Shown here one piece after another: positions 6,008 through 13,911 of a stretch of 14,200 bases of DNA. Under the pieces are notes generated by a model, which searched no databases, was not told where the DNA came from, and saw only the letters and a program-made list of their open reading frames with translations. How positions within the stretch are numbered: the stretch's first letter is position 1; every line of letters starts with the position of its first letter. Both the position numbers and the translations under genes were made by a program. The stretch is from Pseudomonadota bacterium (GTDB lineage Bacteria; Myxococcota_A; Polyangia; Haliangiales; Haliangiaceae): NCBI GenBank assembly GCA_023430775.1, contig JAEYYY010000363.1, forward strand, positions 1 through 14,200. The letters are read 5' to 3'.

Positions 6008-6439
6008 ATGTCGAAACGAACCGTCACTCCATTGTTCGCGCTCGCCGTCGGGCTGAGCACCCCGGCGATGGCGAACCCCACCGCGGTGAAGCCGCGCACG
6101 CTGCCGAGTGGTGCACCCGCGTGTGGCAACGCGCAGACCAAGGGCCCGCGCCGGCCGTGCACCGCAACCACGGAGTCGCCGTCGCGAGCGCAGCCGGTGA
6201 CCGCCGGTGTGGTCCCGGTGACGGTGCGCCCGGTGACGGTGCGCCCGGTGACGGTCCCCCCGACGATCGATCCCGCGGCGGCGGCGCACGGCTTCCGGGT
6301 GATCGCGAAGGCGATGGTGCTGCTCGGACTGCGCGCGCCATCCGAGGAGCAGCTGCCCGAAGCCGAACCGCGGTGCATGAAGAACGGCTCGCCGGCGTGC
6401 GGCAATGTTGCGAGGCGCACGCCCTCGCGGAGCGAGTGA
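6008..6439 (+). CDS. Small exported protein with two PACGN motifs and PVTVR repeats
   Basis: This 143-residue protein has a strong ribosome site (AAGGAG at 5993-5998) and a signal peptide MSKRTVTPLFALAVGLSTPAMA (ends at 22, AMA cleavage). The mature part starts close to PRTLPSGAPACGN (29-41). A Pro/Thr/Val linker with PVTVR repeats follows (about 70-85), then a hydrophobic, probably helical stretch AAAHGFRVIAKAMVLLGL (91-108). A second motif copy, PRCMKNGSPACGN (121-133), lies near the end. The motif pair at both ends and the spacer between them suggest a repeated functional unit, perhaps a metal or redox site built on Cys39 and Cys131. I know no family for it. It sits six bases before the ferritin-like gene, so the two are very likely co-translated. 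Confidence 0.68.
   Translation: MSKRTVTPLFALAVGLSTPAMANPTAVKPRTLPSGAPACGNAQTKGPRRPCTATTESPSRAQPVTAGVVPVTVRPVTVRPVTVPPTIDPAAAAHGFRVIAKAMVLLGLRAPSEEQLPEAEPRCMKNGSPACGNVARRTPSRSE
6214..6258 (+). repeat. Three tandem 15-base repeats encoding PVTVR
   Basis: CCCGGTGACGGTGCG occurs at 6214-6228 and 6229-6243, and as CCCGGTGACGGTCCC at 6244-6258. Being a multiple of three, the repeat keeps frame and lengthens the linker between the two PACGN motifs. The near identity of the copies suggests recent slippage, so copy number may differ between strains. Confidence 0.85.
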
Positions 6440-6445
6440 AGCATC

Positions 6446-7246
6446 ATGTTCGAACTGTCCTGGCGCGGTGGCGCGACCGCCTCGCGGTTGCACAAGCGGC
6501 GGCCCGGCGGCGACGAGCTGCCGTGGGGCACGATCGATCTCGCGGGCTACCCGGACCTGCACGGCATCGAGGCGCGCAAGATCTGGAGCAACGGCGTGTT
6601 CACCGAGTACGCCAGCGCGGCCGCGTTCTCGGCGCTGACCACCGCGATGCTGCGCTGTGGTGCACCGGTCGACCTCGTCGCGATGGCGGCCGACATCGTC
6701 GTCGACGAGCTGTTTCACGTCGAGCTGTCGTCGCGGCTGACCATGGAGCTCGGCGGCGCGGTGCCGCTCGACTTCGATCTCGACCACATCGCGCCGATCA
6801 CCACGCCGGGCTGCTCGCCGCTGATGCGCGCGGCCGAGATCGCGGTGACCACGTCGTGCGTCTCCGAGTCGCTGTCGGTGCCGGCGATGGCGCGCTCGCG
6901 GGTGCTCGCCGACGAGCCGCTGGTGCGCGCGGTGCTCGATCGGCTGCTGGTCGACGAGGGCCCGCATGCCCGCTGCGGCTTCTGGTTTCTGGAGTGGGCG
7001 CAGGACGACTTCACCGACGCCGACCGCGCCCACCTCGCGCGGCTCGCCGAGGACACCATCGAGGTCTACACGCCGCTGTGGAAGGAGCCGGACTGCGAGA
7101 CCTGTCCGTTGCCGCGCGGGCTCGGCGGTCACGACGTCGCGGGCAAGCAGGCGCTGCGCGCCGCGGTCGAGACGTCGATCGCGAAGCCGCTCGCCCGCCA
7201 CGGGATCGTGCTCGATCCGGCGCGCGTCGCGCTGCTGGTCGCGTGA
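6446..7246 (+). CDS. Ferritin-like di-iron protein
   Basis: The 266-residue protein carries the full ligand set of a ferritin-like four-helix di-iron site: Glu55 (FTEYAS), Glu88xxHis91 (DELFHVE), Glu141 (SESLS) and Glu171xxHis174 (DEGPHA). Spacing of about 30-50 residues between them fits four consecutive helices. An extra CxxC (Cys218, Cys221 in PDCETC) lies near the C-terminus and could bind metal or be redox active. There is no signal peptide, so it should be cytoplasmic. Ferritin-like proteins of this type may be oxygenases, oxidases or iron-binding proteins, and the sequence does not tell which. It starts six bases after the PACGN protein gene, so it may act on that protein before export, by inference. 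No strong ribosome site is visible, which fits coupled translation. Confidence 0.8.
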   Translation: MFELSWRGGATASRLHKRRPGGDELPWGTIDLAGYPDLHGIEARKIWSNGVFTEYASAAAFSALTTAMLRCGAPVDLVAMAADIVVDELFHVELSSRLTMELGGAVPLDFDLDHIAPITTPGCSPLMRAAEIAVTTSCVSESLSVPAMARSRVLADEPLVRAVLDRLLVDEGPHARCGFWFLEWAQDDFTDADRAHLARLAEDTIEVYTPLWKEPDCETCPLPRGLGGHDVAGKQALRAAVETSIAKPLARHGIVLDPARVALLVA

Positions 7247-7305
7247 CCTGCAGAAGGCGGGCGGCGATGCCGAGGTCGAGTGGCGCGCCGTGATACGAAT
7301 CGATC

Positions 7306-8568
7306 ATGGACGATCGGGTGCGTCGCGCCCTGTGCTTCGTGGTCGCCTTCGTGATCGCTCCCCGCGCCGCCGCGGCCGAGGACCCGGATCAAGGCGGTGA
7401 AGTGGCGGACGACCAGGCGGCGGCACCGGCCGCGGCCTCGGCCGTCAAGGCGGCACCGCCGCCCAGCGAGCCTGGCGTCGCCGGCGCGGATCCGGCGCTG
7501 CCGCCGGTCGGCACCGGTTCGAAGTTCACGTGGACGCCGTTCGGCTTCCTGCGCCTCCAGTACAAGGCGATCCAGAACGATCCCAACGTCGAGTTCGTCG
7601 GCCGCGACGATGGCTTCGAGCTCCAGAACGCGCGCATCGGCGTTCGCGGCACGCTCGGCGACTCGGCCGCGTTCGTGGTGTCGTTCGACGGCGCGGTCGA
7701 CGAGCGCGAGCAGATCAACGTCCCCGAGGGCAAGCTGCGCGTCGGCCTGCGCGACGCCTACGGCGACTACTTCCTCAGCCGCACGCGCGAGACCGACGGC
7801 CGCATCAAGGGCGAGTTTCTGGTCCGCGCCGGCTTCTTCCAGACCTGGGCCGAGCCGCAGACCCAGATCGTCGACGTCACCCGCGAGTTCGTCGACCGGC
7901 CGATCGAGAGCCGCGGCATCCGCGCCACCGAGGGTTTCCAGACCCAGGGCCTGACGCCCGGGCGATCGCTCGGCGCCGCGATCCGGCTGCAGCCGCAGAT
8001 CGGGTTGCCGGCGGTCAACGGCGGCTTCGAGCTCGCGATCCAGAACGGCGCCGACGAGTTCTCGTCGAACAACGACAACGACAAGCCGGCGGTGTCGCTC
8101 TCCGGCCTGCTGCGGTTCGCCAACGACGGCCACCTCGTGGTCGCCGGTCGCTACAACCCGCGCACCGTCGGCGAGCTGCCGTTTCGCCAGGACGAGACCG
8201 ATCTGTCGGGCTCGGCCGGCTTCCGCGTGCCCGCCGGTCCGGTCGCCGTCGGCGGTGGCGTGGTGTTCATCCGCACGTCGTTCGGGACCACGGGTGGCCC
8301 GGTGCAGAATGCGTTCGGCGCGCACGCGCAGCTGACGTTTCGCACCGGCAGCGAGCAGCTCCCGCTGACGCTCGGCTACCGGTTCGGCATCCTCGATCCC
8401 TCGAGCCTGTTCGTCACCGATCGTGTGATGGAGCACACCGTCGGCGGCGTCGTCGGCGTGCCACGCTACCGCATGCGCGTGCAGCTCCAGCTCACCCACG
8501 TGATCGAGCAAGCGGCGCGCGAGCTATCGAACTCGCGCGCGCAGCTCGCGCTGGAGCTGTCGCTGTGA
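7306..8568 (+). CDS. Phosphate-porin-like (OprO/OprP-type) outer-membrane beta-barrel
   Basis: The 420-residue product has a signal peptide ending near residue 24 (RAAAA), then an Ala/Pro-rich periplasmic linker (25-70). A barrel follows, starting FTWTPFGFLRLQY (about 74-86) and FELQNARIGVRGTLGDSAAFVVSFD (about 104-128). The FxLQNARIGVRG segment is characteristic of the OprO/OprP phosphate-selective porin family. Strands continue to the end (LALELSL). Substrate cannot be read from sequence. The gene follows the ferritin-like gene after 59 bases and overlaps the next start: TGA at 8566-8568 shares bases with GTG at 8565. That ties it to the PHP lipoprotein, so it may serve uptake or release for that enzyme. 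Confidence 0.83.
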   Translation: MDDRVRRALCFVVAFVIAPRAAAAEDPDQGGEVADDQAAAPAAASAVKAAPPPSEPGVAGADPALPPVGTGSKFTWTPFGFLRLQYKAIQNDPNVEFVGRDDGFELQNARIGVRGTLGDSAAFVVSFDGAVDEREQINVPEGKLRVGLRDAYGDYFLSRTRETDGRIKGEFLVRAGFFQTWAEPQTQIVDVTREFVDRPIESRGIRATEGFQTQGLTPGRSLGAAIRLQPQIGLPAVNGGFELAIQNGADEFSSNNDNDKPAVSLSGLLRFANDGHLVVAGRYNPRTVGELPFRQDETDLSGSAGFRVPAGPVAVGGGVVFIRTSFGTTGGPVQNAFGAHAQLTFRTGSEQLPLTLGYRFGILDPSSLFVTDRVMEHTVGGVVGVPRYRMRVQLQLTHVIEQAARELSNSRAQLALELSL

Positions 8569-11500
8569 GGTGGCTCGTCGTCGTCGCGTTGATCGGTTGT
8601 ACCGGCAGCGCGAAGCCACACTCGCGAGCGGAGCGGATCGGCGCGCTCGGCGACACCATCGGCGGACCGCACGCGATCGGTCAGATCGGGGACTTCCTCC
8701 TCGAGAACGATCAGATCCGGCTGATCATCTCCGACACCGGCGTCACCACGGATCCGGCGACCACCACGCTCGGCCGCGTCAACACCACGTACGGCGGCTC
8801 GCTCGTCGACGCCGATCTGCGGCGGGTCGGCGGCAGCGATGCCAGGGGCAACGATCAGCTCGCCGAGCTGTTGCCCGGCTTCGTGTTCACGGTGGTCAAT
8901 CCGAGCGACGTCTGCATCCCGACCAAGCAGGGGAGCTGTCCGACGGCGCAGGACATCGCCGCCGGCGTGCCGCTCGCCGATGGCTCGGACGGTGCCGCCG
9001 CGGAGGTGCTGGTCGAGGGCACCGGCGGCGATCTGTTGCAGATGGTCGCGCTGCTCAACACCGGGCTGCTGTTCCCCGCCAACCTCGAGTTCCGCGTCAT
9101 CTACCGGCTACAGCCCGGCAAGAAGTACGTCGAGATCGAGACCATCGTGAAGAACGTGTCGAGCGGCGCGCATCCGCTGCCGTTCCTCCAGCCGCAGGAG
9201 ATCAAGGATCTCGGCTTCGACGTGCCCGGCGTCGAGAACCTCGAGCTCAGCGTGCCGATGGGCATGCTGCCGCTGTTCGGCGGCGAGCAGGAGCTGTTCA
9301 CGCCGGGACAGGCGGGCTTCAACGTCAAGTACGCGATCGAGGACACCTACAAGATCGCCGGTGGCTTTCCCGCGTTTCCCGGCATGACCGCCGACTTCGT
9401 CGCGACCAAGGGCGAGGGCGTGTCCTACGCGCTGACGGTTCCGAGCTCGCCGAACAACTACGTCAACAAGTACGCGAGCGGTTATCCGGGGCAGGACATC
9501 ACCGAGTACTCGGTGCTCATCCCGTTCACCTACGCGGGCGTCGCCGGCGTGTACATGTACGATCCGCCATCGCAGCTGCTCGCCGGCGAGGAGTTCTCGT
9601 TCCTCGCGTACTTCGTGATCGGCGATGGCGACGTCGCGTCGACCACCGACGTGATCTACGAGCTGCGCGGTCAGCCCACGGGCACGTTCGGCGGTCGCGT
9701 CGTCGACGAGCGGTCGAGCGCGGGCATCGCGCGCGCCAGCGTGTTCATCCTCGACGACCAGGGGCGGCCGGTGAACCAGATCGAGACCGACGACAACGGC
9801 GCGTTCCTCGCGAGGCTGCCGCCGGGCACGTACAAGTACCTCGCCGTCACCGACGATCGCGTGCTCGACGAGCCGCGCACGATGACCATCGTGGCGAACG
9901 AGCAGCCGTTCCCGAACGCGAACGGCCTGATCCAGATGAAGCCGCCGGCGACGCTGGTGGTGGCGGCGATCGACGAGCTCGGCCGCCACGCGCCGTCGAA
10001 GATCCAGCTGATCGGCCGCAAGACACCGCCGGCGCCGTTCGCCGATCCGCGCACCTACCTCTACGACCTGCGGTTCAACGAGCGGCTGCGGCCGACCGCG
10101 TTCGACGGCAGCGACAAGTACATCGAGGGCGCGTGGTGGACCAAGGATGGCCGGTTGCAGCTGCGCGTCCGCCCCGGCGTCTACGACGTCGTGGTGTCGC
10201 GCGGGCCCGAGTACGAGGTGACCACCAAGCAGGTCGATCTGCGCGCCGGCCAGTTCGTCACCGAGCAGCTCGTGCTGACCCGCGCGTACGACAGCGTCGG
10301 CTGGGTGTCGGGCGACTTCCATCTCCACGCGTTGCCGTCGACCGACTCCGGGTTGCCGATCGAACAGCGCGTGATCTCGTGCGCCGCCGAGGGCCTCGAG
10401 GTCGCGGTCGCCACCGATCACAACTACGTCACCGACTACGCGCCGGTGATCGCGTCGAGCGGCCTCGATCCGTGGCTGCTCGGCTTGCCCGGCCTCGAGC
10501 TGACGACGTTCGAGATGGGTCACTTCAACGCGTATCCGCTCGCGATCGACAAGGGCTCGACGCGCGGGGGCGAGTTCCGGTGGGCGAACCAGCCGCCGCA
10601 GGTCCTGTTCGACACCATGCGCGGTCTCGGCGTCGATCCGCCGTCGACGATCGTCCAGGTCAACCACCCGCGCCAGCAGGTGCTCGGCTACTTCGCGCAG
10701 TTCTTTGTCGACGAGGCCACCGCCGAACCGTTCCTGCCGACCGGCATCCTCGGCGTGTTCGCGCCGTACGGTGACGAGTTCGCCGCGGAGAACTACAGCG
10801 CCGACTTCGACGCGCTCGAGCTGATCACCGGCCGCCGGATCGAGGACGTCCACACGTTCCGTGCACCGAGCCCGCTGCCGCCGGGACCGTTCCCGGATCC
10901 GCAGCCGGTGCCGGGGGAGGTCGTGGTGGGCACCGACGGCCGGCCGAAGTTTCCGGGCACCGTCGAGACCTGGTTCACGATGCTCGATCGCGGCGCGCGC
11001 CCGACCGGCATGGGCACCTCGGATACGCACGGCCTGCTCGGTCACGAGCCCGGCTACGCGCGCACGCTGCTGTTCGTCGGCGAGGGCAAGGACACGCCGG
11101 GCGGCTACAGCCGCGAGGATGTCGTGCGCGCCGTTCGCGAGCATCGCGCGATCACGACCAACGGACCGTTCGTCGAGATCCGGACGGGCACCGCGCGCAT
11201 CGGCGATACGGTCACCGGCTCGTCCCACTCGATCGACATCACGGTGCGCGCGCCGGCGTGGGCGAAGCCCGACACGCTGATCGTGTACTCGAACTCGCAG
11301 GTGCTCCGGACGTTCCAGATCCCGGCCGGCGAGGCGCAGGACTTCACGGCGTCGATCACGGTGTCGCCGTCGCGAGACGCGTGGGTCGTCGCCGAGGTCA
11401 CCGGCAAGGCGAACATGTTCCCGGTGCTGTCGGCCACCGAGTTCCCGCCGCTCGACGCCACGGTGATCATCCAGGCGCTCAGCGTCGGGCTCGATCTGTC

Positions 11501-11711
11501 GACCTTGCCGATCGCGTCGTCGCTCAAGCCGGAGCGGGTGCACGCGTCGACGCCGTACGCGATCACCAACCCGATCTGGATCGACGTCGACGGCAACGGC
11601 TGGACGCCGCCGAAGGCGCCGCTGAAGCGCAAGCCGAGCAAGCCGCAGCGCACCGGCGCGTTGCCCGACGTGAGAGCTCAGTTCGACGCGCTGCCGGAGG
11701 TCTCCGAATGA
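8565..11711 (+). CDS. Lipoprotein with C-terminal PHP-type metallohydrolase domain (CehA/McbA-like)
   Basis: The 1048-residue protein starts with GTG at 8565, overlapping the porin stop. MRWLVVVALIGC gives lipobox LIGC with Cys12. Residues about 30-365 form a beta-rich N-terminal domain of unclear role. Residues about 373-445 resemble a carboxypeptidase-regulatory-like beta-sandwich (GGRVVDE, ASVFILDDQG, NGAFLARLPPGTYKYLAV). A second beta domain follows. From about 578 the PHP metallohydrolase fold shows DFHLHA (His586, His588), ATDHN (Asp618, His619), GLELTTF (Glu645), VNHPRQ (His701) and GTSDTHG (Asp820, His822): the usual metal-binding set in order, so the site looks intact. Family members include carbaryl and methylcarbamate hydrolases, but substrate here is unknown. 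The reading frame stays open upstream to 7530 by chance; the lipobox and coupling fix the start. Its stop overlaps the next ATG. Confidence 0.88.
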   Translation: MRWLVVVALIGCTGSAKPHSRAERIGALGDTIGGPHAIGQIGDFLLENDQIRLIISDTGVTTDPATTTLGRVNTTYGGSLVDADLRRVGGSDARGNDQLAELLPGFVFTVVNPSDVCIPTKQGSCPTAQDIAAGVPLADGSDGAAAEVLVEGTGGDLLQMVALLNTGLLFPANLEFRVIYRLQPGKKYVEIETIVKNVSSGAHPLPFLQPQEIKDLGFDVPGVENLELSVPMGMLPLFGGEQELFTPGQAGFNVKYAIEDTYKIAGGFPAFPGMTADFVATKGEGVSYALTVPSSPNNYVNKYASGYPGQDITEYSVLIPFTYAGVAGVYMYDPPSQLLAGEEFSFLAYFVIGDGDVASTTDVIYELRGQPTGTFGGRVVDERSSAGIARASVFILDDQGRPVNQIETDDNGAFLARLPPGTYKYLAVTDDRVLDEPRTMTIVANEQPFPNANGLIQMKPPATLVVAAIDELGRHAPSKIQLIGRKTPPAPFADPRTYLYDLRFNERLRPTAFDGSDKYIEGAWWTKDGRLQLRVRPGVYDVVVSRGPEYEVTTKQVDLRAGQFVTEQLVLTRAYDSVGWVSGDFHLHALPSTDSGLPIEQRVISCAAEGLEVAVATDHNYVTDYAPVIASSGLDPWLLGLPGLELTTFEMGHFNAYPLAIDKGSTRGGEFRWANQPPQVLFDTMRGLGVDPPSTIVQVNHPRQQVLGYFAQFFVDEATAEPFLPTGILGVFAPYGDEFAAENYSADFDALELITGRRIEDVHTFRAPSPLPPGPFPDPQPVPGEVVVGTDGRPKFPGTVETWFTMLDRGARPTGMGTSDTHGLLGHEPGYARTLLFVGEGKDTPGGYSREDVVRAVREHRAITTNGPFVEIRTGTARIGDTVTGSSHSIDITVRAPAWAKPDTLIVYSNSQVLRTFQIPAGEAQDFTASITVSPSRDAWVVAEVTGKANMFPVLSATEFPPLDATVIIQALSVGLDLSTLPIASSLKPERVHASTPYAITNPIWIDVDGNGWTPPKAPLKRKPSKPQRTGALPDVRAQFDALPEVSE

Positions 11712-12292
11712 GGAGCCTCCTGCTGGCTAGCGCGCTAGCCACCTCGCTGGCGGGTCCGCTTGCCGAGGCGCATACGTTCCCGCCGGTCCGTACGGTGGTC
11801 GTCCAGGTCGAGCCGTGCGAGGTGGTGCTTCTGGTGGGCTATCGCCCCGGTACCGGCGAGGCCAGTGACGCGATGCTTCTTCGCGCGGTCAATCAACCGA
11901 AGTCGCAAGGTCTCGACACATTGCGCGCGATGCTCGGCTCGCAGGCGCTCGAGCCGCTGTCGCTCACCGTCGACGGCAAACCCCTCGTGCCCACGGCAGT
12001 CCGCACCAAGATCGGCGTCGAGCCCGGCGGTGCGCGGCCGATGATCGTGCTGCTGGTGACTTACGCGTTGCCGGCCGGCAAGCGGCTCGCGCTCGCTTCG
12101 CGGGAGCCGCGTACGACGCGGATATCGTGGACAGATCGCGCGAGCTCGCGCATCGACCTCGCGAGATCGTCCGCGCAGGGCAAGTGGTTCGACGGCGTGG
12201 CCAGCTTCTTGCTGCCACTGGCTGGACGATGCGAACCAAGCCCGTCTTTCTCGCCGCCCAGTTCGCCATCCTCGGCTCGCTTGGCTCGCTGA
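11708..12292 (+). CDS. Exported protein of unknown function with an atypical C-terminal overlap
   Basis: I do not recognise this 194-residue protein. The ATG at 11708 overlaps the previous stop (ATGA). Residues 1-21 (MRSLLLASALATSLAGPLAEA) form a signal peptide, so the product is exported. The mature part is beta-rich, with VRTVVVQVEPCEVVLLVGY (27-45), a helical stretch with LLRAVNQPKSQGLDTLRAML, and PMIVLLVTYALPAGKRLAL (111-129). The pattern would fit a small immunoglobulin-like domain. The last 20 residues (175-194) are read from the start of the next gene in another frame and are Ser/Pro-rich, unlike the rest. At residue 175 the codon is TGC; with A in the third place it would be TGA, giving the ATGA overlap typical of this block. 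The natural C-terminus is probably residue 174. Confidence 0.68.
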   Translation: MRSLLLASALATSLAGPLAEAHTFPPVRTVVVQVEPCEVVLLVGYRPGTGEASDAMLLRAVNQPKSQGLDTLRAMLGSQALEPLSLTVDGKPLVPTAVRTKIGVEPGGARPMIVLLVTYALPAGKRLALASREPRTTRISWTDRASSRIDLARSSAQGKWFDGVASFLLPLAGRCEPSPSFSPPSSPSSARLAR

Positions 12293-13911
12293 TCGCCTGC
12301 GATACGCCGTACGAGGATCTGCCCGCGATCGATCCGAACGCGCCGCGCGTCCACATCACGTCGCCCGAGCGCGGGACGTTCGCCGGTGCGGTGGGCACGG
12401 TCGAGGTCAAGGGCACCGCGAGCGATGACTCGCAGGTGCTCTCGGTCGAGGTCAACGGCGTCACCGCCAGCGTGCAGGCCGACGGTACGTGGGCCGCGAC
12501 GGTGCCGGTCACCGCGGGCACCAACATCCTCCACGCGGTCGCCAAGGATGCGCAGGGCAACGTCGGCAAGGAGTCGCGCGCCGTGGTCGCCGGCCCGACG
12601 CAGCGCCTCGATCGCATCATCGAGCAATCGATCACCGCCACGATCTCCGCGCAGACCTTCGAGGCGCTCGGCCGCGGCGCGAGCAAGTTCGCCGCCGACT
12701 CCGATCTCACGTCGCTCGTCCAGCCGATCAACCCGATCGTCGACTCGGGCACCACCAACGGTCAGCCCGACTGCCTGTACGCGCAGGCGCGCGTCACCTA
12801 TGTCGACCTCGGTCCGACGACCGACATCCGGCTGATCCCGGTCAACGGCGGGCTGATCCTCGACGCCAACCTCGACAACGTGCGGGTCGACGGCCACGCG
12901 CAGTGGGCGGTGTCCTGCCTCGACGGCTCGCGCAACGTGTCGATGACCGCGCAGCGGATCCACATCGGCGGCATGCTGACCGCCGGCCAGGACTTCTTCG
13001 GCAACATCGTCTTCACGTTCGCCAACCCCGACATCCAGATGACGGGCTTCAACGTCGACATGGGCGGCGTGCCGCAGACCATCATCGACATGCTCGACCT
13101 CGATACCCGCCTCGGTCCGGTGATCGCGTGGGCGACCGAGAAGTTCGTCGTGCCGATGCTCAACGAATCGCTCGAGGGCCTCAACCAGACCAAGACGCTC
13201 GACGTGTTCGGCCGCCAGGTCGACGTCACCGTGATGCCGACCCGGATCGACTTCGATCTATCGGGTGCGGCGGTCGTGCTCGACACCGAGCTACGCGCGC
13301 AGGGCGACTCCGGCGAGTTCGTCTATGTCGACAACACACTCCCCGCGATGGACAAGAGCCACGGCTTCCAGCTCGCGATCGCCGACGACGCGGCGAACCA
13401 GCTCCTGACCTCGCTGTGGTCCGCCAAGGCCTACGACATCAGCTTCGATCTCTCGACCGGTCCCTACGGCGAGATCGGCAAGCTCTACGAGTCAGTCGAG
13501 CTGACCACCAAGGTGCCGGCGTGGCTCGATGCTTCGAGCGGCAAGCTCGAGCTCGTGATCGGTGACCTGATGGCGACGTTCAAGAACGGCGGCGCGGTGG
13601 TCACCCAGGTCGCGGTCAACGCCCGGGTCGAGCTGTCGGTGGTGGCCGATCCCGAGACCGGCGCGCTGCGCCTCGACGTCGGCAAGCCCGACGCGTACGT
13701 CGACATCCTCGACGACCAGATCGACGGTGCGAACTCGCTGTCGAACGCGCAGTTCGAGGCCATCACGTCGTTCGCGCTGTCCCGCGTGGTGGCGGTCGGC
13801 TCCGGCGCGGTCGGGGCGATCCCGCTGCCCTCGGCCGGCGGCGTGTCGGTCCAGAACGTCTCGGTGACCCAGCAGGCCGGCTACCTCGTCGTCGACGGCG
13901 AAGTCCAGTAA
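12229..13911 (+). CDS. Lipoprotein with Ig-like domain and possible lipid-binding (BPI/TULIP-like) C-terminal domain
   Basis: The 560-residue protein has lipobox LIAC with Cys24. Residues about 39-121 form a bacterial Ig-like domain: VHITSPERGTFAGAVGTVEV, KGTASDDSQVLSVEVNGV, DGTWAATVPVTAGTNILHAVAKDAQGNVG. Residues 127-560 form a beta-rich domain with long amphipathic strands. Its ending (IPLPSAGGVSVQNVSVTQQAGYLVVDGEVQ pattern, residues 531-560) and the segment AIADDAANQLLTSLW (about 383-397) remind me of the BPI/LBP C-terminal lipid-binding fold. This is a resemblance, not a family match. If right, the protein could bind lipids at the envelope. The start at 12229 lies inside the previous gene, with a 64-base overlap in another frame. 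It ends with TAA at 13909-13911, before a palindrome cluster. Confidence 0.78.
   Translation: MRTKPVFLAAQFAILGSLGSLIACDTPYEDLPAIDPNAPRVHITSPERGTFAGAVGTVEVKGTASDDSQVLSVEVNGVTASVQADGTWAATVPVTAGTNILHAVAKDAQGNVGKESRAVVAGPTQRLDRIIEQSITATISAQTFEALGRGASKFAADSDLTSLVQPINPIVDSGTTNGQPDCLYAQARVTYVDLGPTTDIRLIPVNGGLILDANLDNVRVDGHAQWAVSCLDGSRNVSMTAQRIHIGGMLTAGQDFFGNIVFTFANPDIQMTGFNVDMGGVPQTIIDMLDLDTRLGPVIAWATEKFVVPMLNESLEGLNQTKTLDVFGRQVDVTVMPTRIDFDLSGAAVVLDTELRAQGDSGEFVYVDNTLPAMDKSHGFQLAIADDAANQLLTSLWSAKAYDISFDLSTGPYGEIGKLYESVELTTKVPAWLDASSGKLELVIGDLMATFKNGGAVVTQVAVNARVELSVVADPETGALRLDVGKPDAYVDILDDQIDGANSLSNAQFEAITSFALSRVVAVGSGAVGAIPLPSAGGVSVQNVSVTQQAGYLVVDGEVQ

Noticed and set aside
5644..7246. Calling the PACGN genes a known RiPP class
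   Set aside because: No leader/core cleavage motif, no known modifying enzyme family other than the ferritin-like protein, and the precursors have ordinary signal peptides. Kept only as a hypothesis.
7530..8564. Upstream extension of the PHP lipoprotein frame inside the porin gene
   Set aside because: The open extension has random Arg/Pro-rich composition. The lipobox after the GTG at 8565 and the stop/start overlap fix the start.
8570..10774. Plus-strand open frame of 734 codons in another phase of the same gene
   Set aside because: Composition is almost entirely Arg, Ala and Gly with no domain. It overlaps a convincing gene in full.
9108..11543. Long minus-strand open frame of 811 codons opposite the PHP lipoprotein gene
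   Set aside because: It is a GC-skew shadow: Arg/Ala/Gly-rich with no recognisable domain, while the plus strand has a lipobox, metal ligands in order and coupled neighbours.
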